Source of the DNA: Haematobia irritans
Taxonomy: Eukaryota; Arthropoda; Insecta; Diptera; Muscidae
DNA: 64,000 bases
Reading direction: 5' to 3'
Assembly (NCBI RefSeq): GCF_050003625.1
Contig: NC_134398.1
Coordinates: 17,868,997 to 17,932,996 of the forward strand
In this document: positions 45,946-58,275 of the stretch, one piece after another
Layout: every line of letters begins with the position of its first letter
Numbering within the stretch: position 1 is the first letter of the stretch
The notes under the pieces: model-generated
Databases searched by the model: none
The model's input: the letters and a program-made list of their open reading frames with translations, nothing else
What the model was told of the DNA's origin: nothing
Position numbers and translations under genes: made by a program

Positions 45946-48900
45946 TTTTCTATAAAATTTTGACAAAATATTCTATAAAATTTTGACAAAATATTCTATA
46001 GAAATAAAATGTTGACAAAATTTTCTACAGAAACAAAATGTTGACAAAATTTTTACAGAAAAAAAATTTGACAAAATTTTCTATAGAAATGAAATTTTGA
46101 CAAAATTTTCTATAGAAATAAAAGTTTGACAAAATTTTCTATACAAATAAAATTGTGACAAAATTTTCAATAGAAATAACATTTTGACAAACTTTTGTAT
46201 AGAAATGAAATTTTGACAAAATTTTCTATAGAAATAAAATTTTGATAAAATTTTTTACAGAAATAAAATTTTGGCAATATTTTCTATAAAAATAAAGTTT
46301 TGACAAAATGTTCTATAGAAATAAAATTTTAACAAAATTGTCTATAGAAATAAAATATTGACAACATTTTCTATAGAAATAAAATTTTGACAAAATTGTC
46401 TATAGAAATAAAATATTGACAACATTTTCTATAGAAATAACATTTTGACAAAATTTTCTATAGAAATAAAAGTTTTACAAAATTTTCTATACAAATAAAA
46501 TTGTGACAAAATTTTCAATAGAAATAAAATTTTGACTAAAATTTTCTATAGAAATAAAACTTTGACAAATTTTTCTATAGAAATAAAGTTTTGACAAAAT
46601 TTTCTATAAAAAATAAAATTTTGATAAAATTTTCTATAGAAAGAAAATTTTGATAAAATTGTCTATAGAAATAAAATTTTGATAAAATAAAATTTTCTAT
46701 AGAAATAAAATTTTGACAAAATATTCTATAGGAATAAAATTTGGTAAAATTTTCTATAGAAATAAAATTTAGACAAAATTTTCTATAGAAATAATATTTT
46801 GACAAAATTTTCTATAGAAATAAAATTTTGACAACATTTTCTATAGAATTAAAATTTTGACAATATTTTCTATGAAAATAAAATTTTGTCAAAATTTTCT
46901 ATAAATTTTTTTTATATAAATAAATTTTAAAAAAATTTTCTATAGAAATAAAAATTTTACAAAAGTGTCTATAGATATAAAATATTGACAACATTTTCTA
47001 TAGAAATAACATTTTGACAAAATTTTCTACAGAAACTAAATTTTATCTAAATTTTATTTCTATAGAAAATTTTGTCAAAAATTTTGTTTGTGTCTATAGA
47101 AAATATTCTGAACATTTTATTTCTATACATTTTCTATAGAAAAAAATGTTAACTAAATTTTCTATAGAAATAAAATTTTGATAAAATTTTTTATAGAAAT
47201 AAATGTTTGATAAAATTATCTATAGAAATAAAATTTTTACAAAATATTCTATAGAAATAAAATTGTTACAAAATATTCTATAGAAATAAAATTTTGACAA
47301 AATTTTCTATAGAAATAAAATTTTGACAAAATTTTCTATACAAATAAAATTTTAACAAAATTTTCTATAGAAATAAAATTTGACACAATTTTCCATAGAA
47401 ATAAAATTTTGACAAAATTTTCTCTAGAAATAAATTTTTGACAAAATTTTCTTTAGAAATAAAATTTTGACTAAATTTTCTATATAAATAAAATTTCGAC
47501 AAAATTTTCTATAGAAAGAAATTTTGAAAAAATTGAAATTGACAAAATTTTCTATAGAAATAAAATTTTCACAAACTTGTCTATAGAAATAAAATTTTGA
47601 CTAAAATTTTCTATAGAAATAAAACTTTGACAAATTTTTCTATAGAAATATAGTTTTGACAAAATTTTCTATAAAAAATAAAATTTGGACAAAATTTTCT
47701 ATAGAAATAAAATTTAGACAAAATTTTCTATAGAAATAAAATTTTGACAAAATTTTCTATAGAAATAAAATTTTCACAAACTTGTCTATAGAAATAAAAT
47801 TTTGACTAAAATTTTCTATAGAAATAAAACTTTGACAAATTTTTCTATAGAAATATAGTTTTGACAAAATTTTCTATAAAAAATAAAATTTGGACAAAAT
47901 TTTCTATAGAAATAAAATTTAGACAAAATTTTCTATAGAAATAAAATTTTGACAAAATTTTCTATAGAAATAAAATTTTGGCAACATTTTCTATAGAATT
48001 AAAATTTTGACAATATTTTCTATAGAAATAAAATTTTGTCAAAATTTTCTATAAAATTTTTTTTATATAAATAAATTTTGAAAACATTTTCTATAGAAAT
48101 AAAAATTTTACAAAAGTGTATATAGAAATAAAATATTGACAACATTTTCTATAGAAATAAAATTTTGACAAAATTTTCTATAAATTTTTTTTTATATAAA
48201 TAAATTTTGAAAAATTTTCTATAGAAATAAAAATTTGACAAAAGTGTCTATAGAAATAAAATATTGACAGCATTTTCTATAGAAATAACATTTTGACAAA
48301 ATTTTCTACAGAAACTAAATTTTGTCTAAATTTTATTTCTATAGAAAATTTTGTCAAAATTTAGTTTCTATAGAAAATATTCTGAACATTTTATTTCTAT
48401 AGCAAATTGTGCCAAAATTTTATTTTTATAGATTTTTTTTAATTTTCTATAGAAATAAAATTTTGACTAAAATTTTCTATAGAAATAAAATTTTGACAAA
48501 TTTTTCTATAGAAATAAAGTTTTGACAAAATTTTCTACAGAAATAAAAATTTCTATAGAAATACAATTTTGACAAAATATTCTATAGGAATAAAATGTTG
48601 ACAACTTTTTCTATAGAAATAAAATTTTTACAAAATTTTCTATAGAAACAAAATGTTGACAAAATTTTCTGTAGAAATAAAATTGTGACAAAATTTTCTA
48701 TAGAAATACAGATTTGACAAAATTTTCTTAGAAACAAAACTTTGACAAATTTTTCTATAGAAATAAAGTTTTGAAATTTTCGATAGAAATAAAATTTTGA
48801 TAAAATTTTCTATAGAAATAATATTTTCTAAAGAAATAAAATTTTGACAAAAATTTTCTATAGAAATAAAATTTTGATAAAATGTTGACTAAAATTTTCT

Positions 48901-50060
48901 ATAGAAATAAAATTTTGATAAAATGTTGACTAAAATTTTCTATAGAAATAAAATTTTGACTAAAATTTTCTATAGAAATAAAATTTTGACAATTTTTTCT
49001 ATAGAAATAAAGTTTTGACAAAATTTTCTACAGAAATAAAATTTTGATAAAATTTTCTATAGAAACTAAATTTTGACAAAATTTTCTATAGAAATAAAAT
49101 TTTGATAAAATAAAATTTTTATAGAAATACAATTTTGACAAAATATTCTATAGGAATAAAATGTTGACAACTTTTTCTATAGAAATAAAATTTTTACAAA
49201 ATTTTCTATAGAAACAAAATGTTGACAAAATTTTCTATAGAAATAAAATTGTGACAAAATTTTCTATAGAAATACAGATTTGACGAAATTTTCAATAGAA
49301 ACAAACTTTGACAAATTTTTCGATAGAAATAAAGTTTTGAAATTTTCTATAGAAATAAAATTTTGATAAAATTTTCTATAGAAATAATATTTTCTAAAGA
49401 AATAAAATTTTGACAACATTTTCTATAAAAATAAAATTTTGACAAAATTTTCTATAGAAAAAAAAAATTTTGACAAAATTTTCCATAGAATTAAAATTTT
49501 GACAAAATTTTCCACAGAAAAGTTTGTTAAAGTTTTCTATAGAAATAATATTTTCTAAAGAAATAAAATTTTGACAAAAATTTTCTATAGAAATAAAATT
49601 TTGATAAAATGTTCTATAAAAATAAAATTTTGACAAAAAATTTTTATATAAATAAAATTTTGACAAAAATTTTCAATAGAAATAAAATTGTGACAAAAAT
49701 TTTCTATAGAAATAAATCTGTGACAAATTTTCTATAGAAATAAAATTTTGACAAAATTCTCTATAGAAATAAAATTTTGATAAAATTTTCTATAGAAATA
49801 AAATGTTGACAAAATTTTCTATAGAAAAAACATTTTGAAAAAATTTCTATAGAAAAAAAATTTTGATAAAAAAATTATATAAAAATAAAATTTTTGCAAA
49901 ATTTTCTATAGAAATAAAATTTTCAGAAAAATATCTATGCAAACAAAATTTTGACAAAATTTTCTACAGAAATAAAATTTTGACAACATTTGCTATGGAA
50001 ATTAAATTTTCACAATATTTTCTATTAAAAAAATTTTCGCAATATTTTCTATTTAAAAAA
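45946..50060. repeat. Largest 29-bp satellite array, A-rich strand up
   Basis: About 4.1 kb of TTTCTATAGAAATAAAATTT units in the opposite orientation to 44890-45945. Higher-order repeats: a block from ACAAACTTGTCTATAG at 47571 recurs at 47776 (205 bp, about seven units); CTATAGAATTAAAATTTTGA at 46841 recurs at 47991 (1150 bp); TCTATAGGAATAAAATGTTG at 48581 recurs at 49147 (566 bp). Short segments at about 47040-47120 and 48310-48440 are locally inverted. Open frames here are satellite translations. Confidence 0.92.
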
Positions 50061-51636
50061 AAATCACAGAATAGAAATACATTTTTTTCGGGATGCTAAT
50101 TATTGCACCTTGGTTTTTCGAAGAATATTAAATGATTGAATATTATTATGAATATTAAATGTCCTGAGACATTTGAAAGGTGAATTTAAAAGGGGTTATA
50201 AGATGGCGGCGCTTTGTGAAGAGAAGTTAAGTAACTGTGTTATCACTATGGACTTTTTAGTTTAAATGTGTCCGTAAAATTTTGGCATTATTGAGCTCAT
50301 CACCAAAGTCTATCTACATATATATAATCCAATCTGCTTTATTTTTACAAGATATGTTGGTGAAAAGAAATTTTCTCTGTCACAAGGGCGAATTGTGATG
50401 AATGTAAGGCTAATAAATTAAACTCATGGCTTTACTATGATTCTGACTTCTTACGAAATGTTCAAAATTAATTCAAGCTTATAATTTGTTTCAGCTTCCG
50501 TGTATCTATTTCTAAAGTCCAACTAATAAATAAACTTGTATTACTTTTCAAGATTCTACACATTTGCCGGAATCTATATTGGTTTTCTGTGCACAACCTC
50601 ACGTATGATTAATATTAATTTACCAATAACCCTGTGTGGCCATTGTGGCTTATAACTTTTATGAATTTCGTTAAAAGTTCTCTCCCGCTCTTTTCAAAAA
50701 GTTCTCACCATTCCAATGTGTGTATATAAGTTACATTGTCGACAACATTAATTTGTTAATATACCTTTCCTTCATTCTCTAGAGATTATACACATCCAGT
50801 CAGTGTATATGTTCTACCGTTTATAAAGCAAAAAGCAAAAAAAAAAAAATAATTTTTTATCACCAGCAAAAAAATGATCCATGACGATACCAGAAAACAA
50901 CATCTACAAAAAAAACGTATCAAAAAATAAAACATCAAACTTTCATAACCATACTAATTGATTACATTTACACATAATAAACTACATAAATTAATTTAAT
51001 ATAAACAAGTTTTTTTTTCCAGCTATTCAGTGGGGAGTATGGGGAAAACTTATTCAAGCTCAATGCTTTGACTGAAAGCAATTTTGTAGAGGTACATGAA
51101 GCAAAACAACCATGTTAGCATAACACCTAGCATTTTTTATGTAGATAAGTTGGAAATTTTTTATTTGTTATGAAATCAATTTGGAAAAACATGGATGTCA
51201 TGGGATTTCTTTTTTTTGCATCCTTTTTACTATGTATAGTTTATATGGGAGAGATAATAATTTAATTCCAATGTTTAAATTTTTCGCCTTTGTTAAACAA
51301 GGTTACAGCGAATATAGGAGAAGACGGCCGTATTCATCTGTATCACGTAGAAAAATTGGTAAATATGGAGTTATAATCAAACTAAACTCAAAATTTACTT
51401 GGCTTCAACGTTTTTGAATTTCCAGTAAGGACTTTTGTATTGGTTGATTGATTAGGATCAATAAAATTGAAATGATGATATAGATTTCATTTGTCGAATT
51501 TTCAATCTCGTTTATACGTTTATACACCAGTTTAAAAATCCAAATAACAATAGACACTTCAAAGTAAAAAGTTTTTTTCTTAAATTCCGGAACCAATCAC
51601 GACGTAAATCGAGTGATTACTGTACTCCAGAAATTT
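50061..51636. other. No gene recognised; unassigned DNA
   Basis: Non-repetitive AT-rich sequence. One 69-base open block at 51023-51091 is bounded by a polypyrimidine-CAG and a GTACAT and is mentioned among findings as a weak exon candidate. Nothing else is recognised. Confidence 0.45.
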
Positions 51637-53001
51637 TATACCCTCCACCATAGGATGGGGGTATATTAACTTTGTCATTCCGTTTGTAACACATCGAAAT
51701 ATTGTCCGAAGACCCCATAAAGTATATATATTCTGGGTCGTGGTGAAATTCTTAGTCGATCTAGATATGTCCGTCCGTCCGTCTGTTGAAATTACGCTAA
51801 CTACCGAACGAAACAAGCAATCGACTTGAAACTTGGCATAAGTAATTATTGCTATAGGTCGGTTGGTATTGCAAATCGCCCATATTGGACCACTTTTACG
51901 TATAGCCCCCTTATAAACCGATCCCCAGATTTGGATTGCGGAGCCTTTTAAAGAAGCAAATTAAATCCGTTTAGGTTAGGTTAGGTGGCAGCCCGATGTA
52001 TCAGGCTCACATAGGCTATTCAGTCCATTGTGATACCACATTGGTCAACTTCTCCCTTATCACTGAGTGCTGCCCGATTCCATGTTAAGCTCAATGACAA
52101 GGGACCTCCTTTTTATAGCCGAGTCCGAACGGCGTTCCACATTGCAGTGAAACCACTTAGAGAAGCATTGAAACCCTCAGAAATGTCACCTGCATTACTG
52201 AGGTGGGATAATCCACCGCTGAAAATTTTTTTGGTGTTCGGTCGAAGCAGGAATCGAACCCACGACCTTGTGTATGCAAGGCGGGTATGCTAACCATTGC
52301 ACCACGGTGGCTCCCGGTCCGGTTGAAATTTGGTACGTGGTGTTAGCATATGGTCTCTAACAATCATGTCAAAATTAGTTCATATCGGTCCATAATTATA
52401 TATAGCCCCCATATAAACAAATCCCCAGATTTGACCTCCGGAACCTCTTGGAGAAGCAAAATTCATCCCATCCGGTTGGAATTTGGTACGTGGTCTTAGT
52501 TTATAACCTCTAACATCCATGCAAAAATTGGTCCATATCGGTCCATAATTAAATATAGCCCCCATATAAACCGATCCCCAAGTTTTAACCTCCGGAGCCT
52601 TTGGGAGAAGTAAATTTCATCTGATTCGGTTGGTGTTAGTATATGGTCTCTGACAACCACGCAAAAATTTATCCATATCGGTCTATAATTATATATAGCC
52701 CCAGATAAATCTATCCCCAATCACACAAAAATTGATCCATATCGGTTTATAATTGTATATAGACTCTTTTAATGCGACCCCCATCTTTCAATTCGGATCT
52801 CTAATTACCGCGTAACACTTCATATCCGTTGGTAATTATTTTTACACTTCCCTATATTCTAAATACCGGGTCAGGAACAGAATTATATACATATATCAAT
52901 TATCTTGTGGATGACAGTCTTTAGTAGAAGTTTCTACTCAATCCATTTTGGAGGGTACACAAGATTCGGCTTGGTCGAACTTACGGCCGTATATACTTGT
53001 T
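51637..53001 (+). mobile_element. HINE-II, full length, with nested SINE
   Basis: 5' end TATACCCTCCACCATAGGAT with GGGGGTATATTAAC; GTCCGTCCGTCTG at 51770; units with ATATATAGCCCCCATATAAA to about 52750; 3' part TTTGGAGGGTACACAAGATT, slightly damaged hairpin TTCGGCTTGGTCGAA and TATACTTGTTATTTT. The SINE at 51971-52315 splits the first unit at AAATCCG / GTCCGGTTGAAATTTGG. Confidence 0.8.
51971..52315 (-). mobile_element. Full-length tRNA-derived SINE
   Basis: Reverse orientation: tail TTAGGTTAGGTTAGG at left, tRNA-like head at right. On the minus strand the A box is TGGTGCAATGG and the B box GGGTTCGATTCCTGC, both intact, so this copy keeps the better pol III promoter. The flanking duplication is short or unclear (ATCCG versus GTCCG). 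Confidence 0.85.
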
Positions 53002-53122
53002 ATTTTTTATTTCAATTTAAGCCAAATTATACTCCATTTATTTATTTTATATAAGTCTATGGAAATACAACATTCCTTACAGACTACTTAAAACTAAAAA
53101 ATATATTAAATCTACACTGAAA

Positions 53123-55585
53123 ACAAGTAAGGAAAGTCTAAAGTCGGGCGGGTCGACTATATTGTACCCTGCACCACTTTGCAAATCCACATTTTCGATA
53201 CTATATCAATTCCGTCAAATGTCTTGGGTGCTATATATAAAGGATTTTGTCCCAAATATATACATTTAAATCTGACTCCATCTGAACAAAATTTATAATC
53301 TATAGACTATAGAATTTTAAGTCGGCAAATGCCCTGGGATGGTATACTATGTTAGTAAAAACAAGTAAGGAAAGTCTAAAGTCGGGCGGGGCCGACTATA
53401 TTATACCCTGCACCACTTTGTAGATCTAAATTTTCGATACCATATCACATCCGTCAAATGTGTTGGGTGCTATATATAAAGGTTTGTCCCAAATACATAC
53501 ATTTAAATATCACTCGATTTGGACAGAATTTGATAGACTTTTACAAAATCTATAGACTCAAAATTTAAGTTGGCTAATGCACTAGGGTGGAACACAATTT
53601 TAGTAAAAAAATATGGGAAACATTTAAATCTGAAGCAATTTTAAGGAAACTTCGCAAAAGTTTATTTATGATTTATCGCTTGATATATATGTATTAGAAG
53701 TTTAGGAAAATTAGAGTCATTTTTACAACTTTTCGACTAAGCAGTGGTGATTTTACAAGGAAAATGTTGGTATTTTAACCTTTTTTGTCGAAATCTGAAA
53801 AACATATATATGGGAGCTATATCTAAATCTGAACCGATTTCAACCAAATTTGGCACGCATAGCTACAATGCTAATTCTACTCCTTGTGCAAAATTTCAAC
53901 TAAATCGGAGTTAAAAATTGGCCTCTGTGGTCATATGAGTTTAAATCGGGCGAAAGCTATATATGGGATATATATCTAAATCTGAACCGATTTCAACTAA
54001 ATTGGGCACGCATAGCTACAATGCTAATTCTACTCCCTGTGCAAGATTTCAACTAAATCGGAGCGAAAAATTGGCCTCTGTGGTCATATGAGTATAAATC
54101 GGGCGAAAGCTATATATGGGAGATATATCTAAATCTGAACCGATTTCAACCAAATTTGGCAAGCATAGCTACAATGCTAATTCTACTCCCTGTGCAAAAT
54201 TTCAACCAAATTGGAGTAAAATTCTGGCTTCTGGGACCGTATTAGTCCATATCGGGCGAAAGATATATATGGGAGCACTATCTAAATCTGAACCGATTTC
54301 AATAAAATTTGGCACACTTGACTATACGACTAAGTGTTATGTTTGTACAAAATTTCAAGCAAATCGGGCGAAAGATATATATGGTACCTATATCTAAATC
54401 TGAAACGATTTCTTCCAAAATCAATAGGGTTCTATTCTGACCCAAATTAGGAACATGTGCCAAATTTGAAGGCGATTGAACTTAAATTGCGACCTAGACG
54501 TTGATCACAAAAATGTGTTCACAGACAGACGGACGGACGGACAGACGGACATGGTTATATCGACTCAGGGACTCACCCTGAGCATTATTGCCAAAGAGAC
54601 CATGTGTCTATCTCGTCTCCTTCTGGGTGTTACACACATATGCACTAACTTATAATATCCTGTTCCACAGTGTGGTGCAGGGTATAAAAATATGGGAAAC
54701 ATTTTAATCTGAACCAATTTTGAGGCAACTTCGCAAAAGTGTATTTATGATATATCGGCTGATACATGTGTATTAGAAATAAAGGAAAATTTGAGTCACT
54801 TTTACAAGTTTTCGACTTAGCAGTGGCGATTTTATAAAGAAGATGTGGGTATTTTGGTCATTTTCGCCCAAATCGGAAAAGCCTATATATGAAAGCTATA
54901 TAGAAATCTGAACCGATTTCAACCAAATTTGACATGCATACTTAGTAGTTTAATTCTACTCCCTGTGCTAAATTTAAGGTAAATCGGACTACAACTTTGA
55001 ACTCTGTGGTCAAATGATGGAAAATCGGGCGAAAGATATATATGGGAGCTATATCTAATTCTGAAGCGATTTCAATAAAATTTAGCACACTTGACTACAC
55101 TACCAATTGTACTCCTAGTGCAAAATTTCAACCAAATTGAGTTAAAACTCTGGCTTCTGGGGCCATATAAGTCTATATTCGTCGAAAGATATATTTGGGA
55201 GCTATATCTAAATCTGAACCGATTTCAATCAAATTTTGCACACTTGACTATGTTTGTGCAAAATGTCAAGCAAATCAGGGCAAAACTCTGGCTTCTGGGT
55301 CCATATAAGTACATATCGGGTGAAAGATATGTATATGGGAGCTATATCTAAATCTGAACCGATTTCTTCCAAAATCAATAGGGTTCTATTCTGACCCAAA
55401 ACAGGAACTTGTGCCAAATTTCAAAAATGTGTTTACAGACAGACGGACATATCTAGATCGACTCAGGGACTCACCCTGAGCATTCTTGCCAAATACACCA
55501 TGTGTCTATCTCGTCTCCTTCTGGGTGTTGCAAACATATGCACTAACTTCTAATATCCTCTGCCGCAGTATAGCGCAGGGTATAA
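53123..55585 (-). mobile_element. Outer HINE-I, split by an inner HINE-I
   Basis: Reverse orientation. The 3' part occupies 53123-53360 (CAAGTAAGGAAAGTC, damaged hairpin, TGTACCCTGCACCACTTTGC). It breaks at ATGTTAGTAAAAA and continues at 54687 (ATATGGGAAACATTTTAATC) through three diverged 153-bp units to the 5' end CTGCCGCAGTATAGCGCAGG GTATA at 55585. Confidence 0.65.
53361..54686 (-). mobile_element. Inner HINE-I, full length
   Basis: From ACAAGTAAGGAAAGTCTAAAG with intact hairpin GTCGGGCGGGGCCGAC to the 5' hairpin CTGTTCCACAGTGTGGTGCA and GGGTATA. 153-bp units lie at 53820-54400; a GGACGGACGGACAGACGG tract at 54532-54549. Younger-looking than the outer copy: cleaner ends and hairpin. Confidence 0.72.
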
Positions 55586-55802
55586 AAATATTTACGTGAT
55601 ATTAAAGATAACGCAACCCAAATTTTAGGATGCAAAATTTACAAAATATTAAGGACAAATTTCTTTAAAATAATGAAAGTTTAATTAAAATAAAGTTTAT
55701 AATCTTTCCTTCAAAAATGTTTTTCATTAAATTTAGGACACAAATTTTGTAGATTTGCGTCCCTCTTTTAAAGTCGCATAAATTAACTGAAATATTGAAA
55801 CG

Positions 55803-56190
55803 TTACACCCTCAAAAAAAATCGCTTCTCTAACATATGTTCCAAACATATTTTGCAGGAAGCACATATATTATTGGATGCTGCCGAAACATTAATATGTT
55901 TGTTTTATGTGAACATATTATATGCTTGGAAGCATTTTGAGCCCAAAAATATTATATGCTTGGAAGAACTTTCCCCAAAGAAGATTGTGCTCATTCCCTA
56001 ACATAATTTTCACTTCCACGAAATTTTTAGTTCTTGGTACCTTTTTCTGTAATACAAATAATGTTGAAGAAATTATTCAATTTTATTAATTTTTTAAATT
56101 TTACCTTTCGCCTGGACGGAGAATCGAACCGAGGACCATACAGTTTGTAAGCCAACACACTATCCACTTGGCTACGTAGCTGTTATAGTC
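55803..56190 (-). mobile_element. SINE-like repeat with tRNA-like head
   Basis: Minus-strand tRNA-like segment (about 56181 to 56109): A box TAGCCAAGTGG (56164-56174) and B box GGTTCGATTCT (56120-56130, one mismatch), ending CCGTCCAGGCG. The body extends to about 55803 and has repeated phrases TATTATATGCTTGGAAG (two copies, 55917-55952). It resembles a second tRNA-derived SINE family; the 3' end beside CACCCTCAAAAAAAA is not certain. Confidence 0.5.
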
Positions 56191-56292
56191 ACCAGCAGAT
56201 AAATATCGTTATAAGTTACATTTATATAGCATAGTTTGCAGCGCCCACGAGCCCATGCAAACATAACATTATTTAAAAGAGACATACATTTG

Positions 56293-56371
56293 TTGGCCAC
56301 GTGGAGCAGTGGTTAGCATGTCTGCCTTGCATGCAAAGGGTCGTGGGTTCAATTCCTGCTCCGACCGAACC
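56293..56371 (+). other. tRNA-like module (pol III A and B boxes)
   Basis: A box TGGAGCAGTGG (56302-56312, one mismatch to TRGYNNANNGG) and perfect B box GGTTCAATTCC (56346-56356). An anticodon-like arm CTTGCAT lies between them. Related to the head of the main SINE (GCATGTCTGCCTTGCATGC against GCATGCCCGCCTTGCATAC) but the SINE body does not follow. Not a functional tRNA gene: the acceptor arm does not pair well. It faces the minus-strand tRNA-like unit 110 bp away. Confidence 0.55.
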
Positions 56372-56512
56372 ATTTTTTTGTAATTTAGACATTTATACTA
56401 TATTACATTTTTATAATGAAACTTCGAAATGTGGGTTATTAAAGATTTACAGCCAGAAACAGTGCTTGATATAAACGAAATGGCTTTTGAATAAAATATT
56501 ATTATACCCTCC

Positions 56513-56540
56513 ACCATAGGATGGGGGTATATTAACTTTT
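56513..56540 (+). repeat. Duplicated HINE-II 5' terminus
   Basis: TATACCCTCCACCATAGGAT and GGGGGTATATTAACTTTT occur here and again from 56541. A solo 5' tip in front of a complete HINE-II. Confidence 0.7.
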
Positions 56541-58274
56541 TATACCCTCCACCATAGGATGGGGGTATATTAACTTTGTCATTCCGTTTGTAACACATCG
56601 AAATATTGCTCTAAGACCCCATAAAGTATATATATTCTGGGTCGTGGTGAAATTCTGAGTCGATCTAAGCATGTCCGTCCGTCCGTCCGTCTGTCCGTCT
56701 GTCCGTCTGTCCGGCTGTCCGTCCGTCTGTGGAAATCACGCTAACTTCCGAACGAAACAAGCTATCGACTTGAAACTTGGCACAAGTAGTTGTTATTGAT
56801 GTAGGTCGGATGGTATTGAAAATGGGCCATATCGGACCACGTTTACGTATAGCCCCCATATAAACCGATCCCCAAATTTGGCTTGGGGAGCCTCCCGGAG
56901 CAGCAAAATTCATCCAATCCGGTTGAAATTTGGTACGTGGTCTTAGTATACGGTCTCTAACAACCATGAAAAAATTGGTCCATATCGGTCCATAATTATA
57001 TATAGCCCCCATATAAACCGATCCCCAGATTTGACCTCCGGAGCCTCTTGGAAGAGCAAAATTCATCCGATCCAGTTGAAATTTGGTACATGGTATTAGT
57101 ATATGGTCTCTAACAACCATGCAAAAATTGGTCCATATCGGTCCATAATTATATATAGTTCCCATATAAACCGTCCCCAGATTTGACGTCCGGAACCTCT
57201 TGGAGGAGCAAAAGTCATCCGATACGGTTGAAATTTGGTACATTTTGTCAATATATGGCCTCTAACAGCCATGTAAAAATTGGTCCATATCGGTCTTTAG
57301 TTATATATAGCCGATGTCTTATTACACAAAAATTGGTCCATATCGCCAAAAATAATCTACCAAAACTTTATTTCCATAGAAAATTTTGTCAAATTTTATT
57401 ACTATAGAAAGTTTTGTCAAAATTTCATTTCTATAGAAAGTTTTGTCAAAAGTTTATTTCTATACAAATGTTTGTCAAAATTTTATTTCCATAGAAAATT
57501 TTGTCAAAGTTTTATTTCTATAGAAAATTTTGTAATCTACCAAAACTTTATTTCCATAGAAAATTTTGTCAAATTTTATTACTATAGAAAGTTTTGTTAA
57601 AATTTCATTTCTATAGAAAGTTTTGTCAAAAGTTTATTTCTATAGAAATGTTTGTCAAAATTTTATTTCTATAGAAAATTTTGTAAAAAATTTATTTCTG
57701 TAGAAAATTTTGTCAACATTTTATTTCTATACAAAATTTTGTCAAAATTTCATTTCTATACAAAATTTTGTCAACATTTTATTTCTATAGAAATTTTTGT
57801 CAAAATTGTATTGCTGTAGAAAATTTTGTCAACATTTTACTTCCATAGAAAATTTTGTCAACATTTTATTTCTATAGTAATTTTGTCAAGTTTTTATTTC
57901 TATAGAAAATTTTGTCAAATTTTTATTTCTATAGAAAATTTTGTCAAAATTTTATTTCTATAGAAAATTTTGTCAAGGTTTCATTTCTATAGAACATTTT
58001 GTCAAAATTTTATTTCTATAGAAAATTTTGTCAAACTAGATTATATACGTATTTAATCGGCCTTTTTTTGTTTAATATATACCCCGTATGGGCTAACTTA
58101 CAATTTAGAAGACAGTGTTAAAAAGTTTTACGATACCTTGCCATCGGCAAGTGTTATCGCAACCCAAGTAATTCGATTGTGGATGACAGCCTTTAGTAGA
58201 AGTTCCTACGCAATCCATGGTGGAGGGTACATAAGATTCGGCCTGGCCGAACTTACGGCCGTATATACTTGTTT
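56541..58274 (+). mobile_element. HINE-II, full length, with satellite insert
   Basis: 5' hairpin TATACCCTCCACC...GGGGGTATA, GTCCGTCCGTCCGTCTGTCC tract (56673-56730), 153-bp units 56820-57310, satellite 57365-58035, and 3' end CATGGTGGAGGGTACATAAG, TTCGGCCTGGCCGAA, TATATACTTGTTTT. The long minus-strand frame at 56665-57243 is the 51-residue repeat read through GTCC microsatellite. Confidence 0.82.
57365..58035. repeat. 29-bp satellite nested in HINE-II
   Basis: T-rich strand up. Starts after AATAATCTACCAAAAC, the same border as elsewhere. A segment beginning ATCTACCAAAACTTTATTTC is present twice (57354 and 57535), so the border itself has been duplicated in the array. Confidence 0.85.
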
Positions 58275-58275
58275 T

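Larger units (their letters stand above)
53115..55800. mobile_element. Second R1 TIR-element copy, split by two HINEs
   Basis: CTACACTGAAAA at 53113-53123 is the R1 left end. It resumes after the HINEs as AATATTTACGTGATATTAAAG at 55584-55605 and runs to GAAATATTGAAACG at 55802. At 55700-55750 it is continuous across the point where the first R1 copy is split by a HINE. The R1 right end is not found here. Confidence 0.55.

Noticed and set aside
46575..46805. Open frames rich in F, Y, S, K, I and N (SKFYFYRKFCQNFISIENF type), also at 25332-25529, 49394-49666, 12783-12977, 33215-33412
   Set aside because: These are translations of the 29-bp satellite. Because 29 is not a multiple of three, successive units cycle through frames and give the same peptide motifs; no start, codon bias or domain supports a gene.
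56293..56371. Functional tRNA gene
   Set aside because: Has A and B boxes but no convincing acceptor-stem pairing and no terminator directly after; more like a SINE head.
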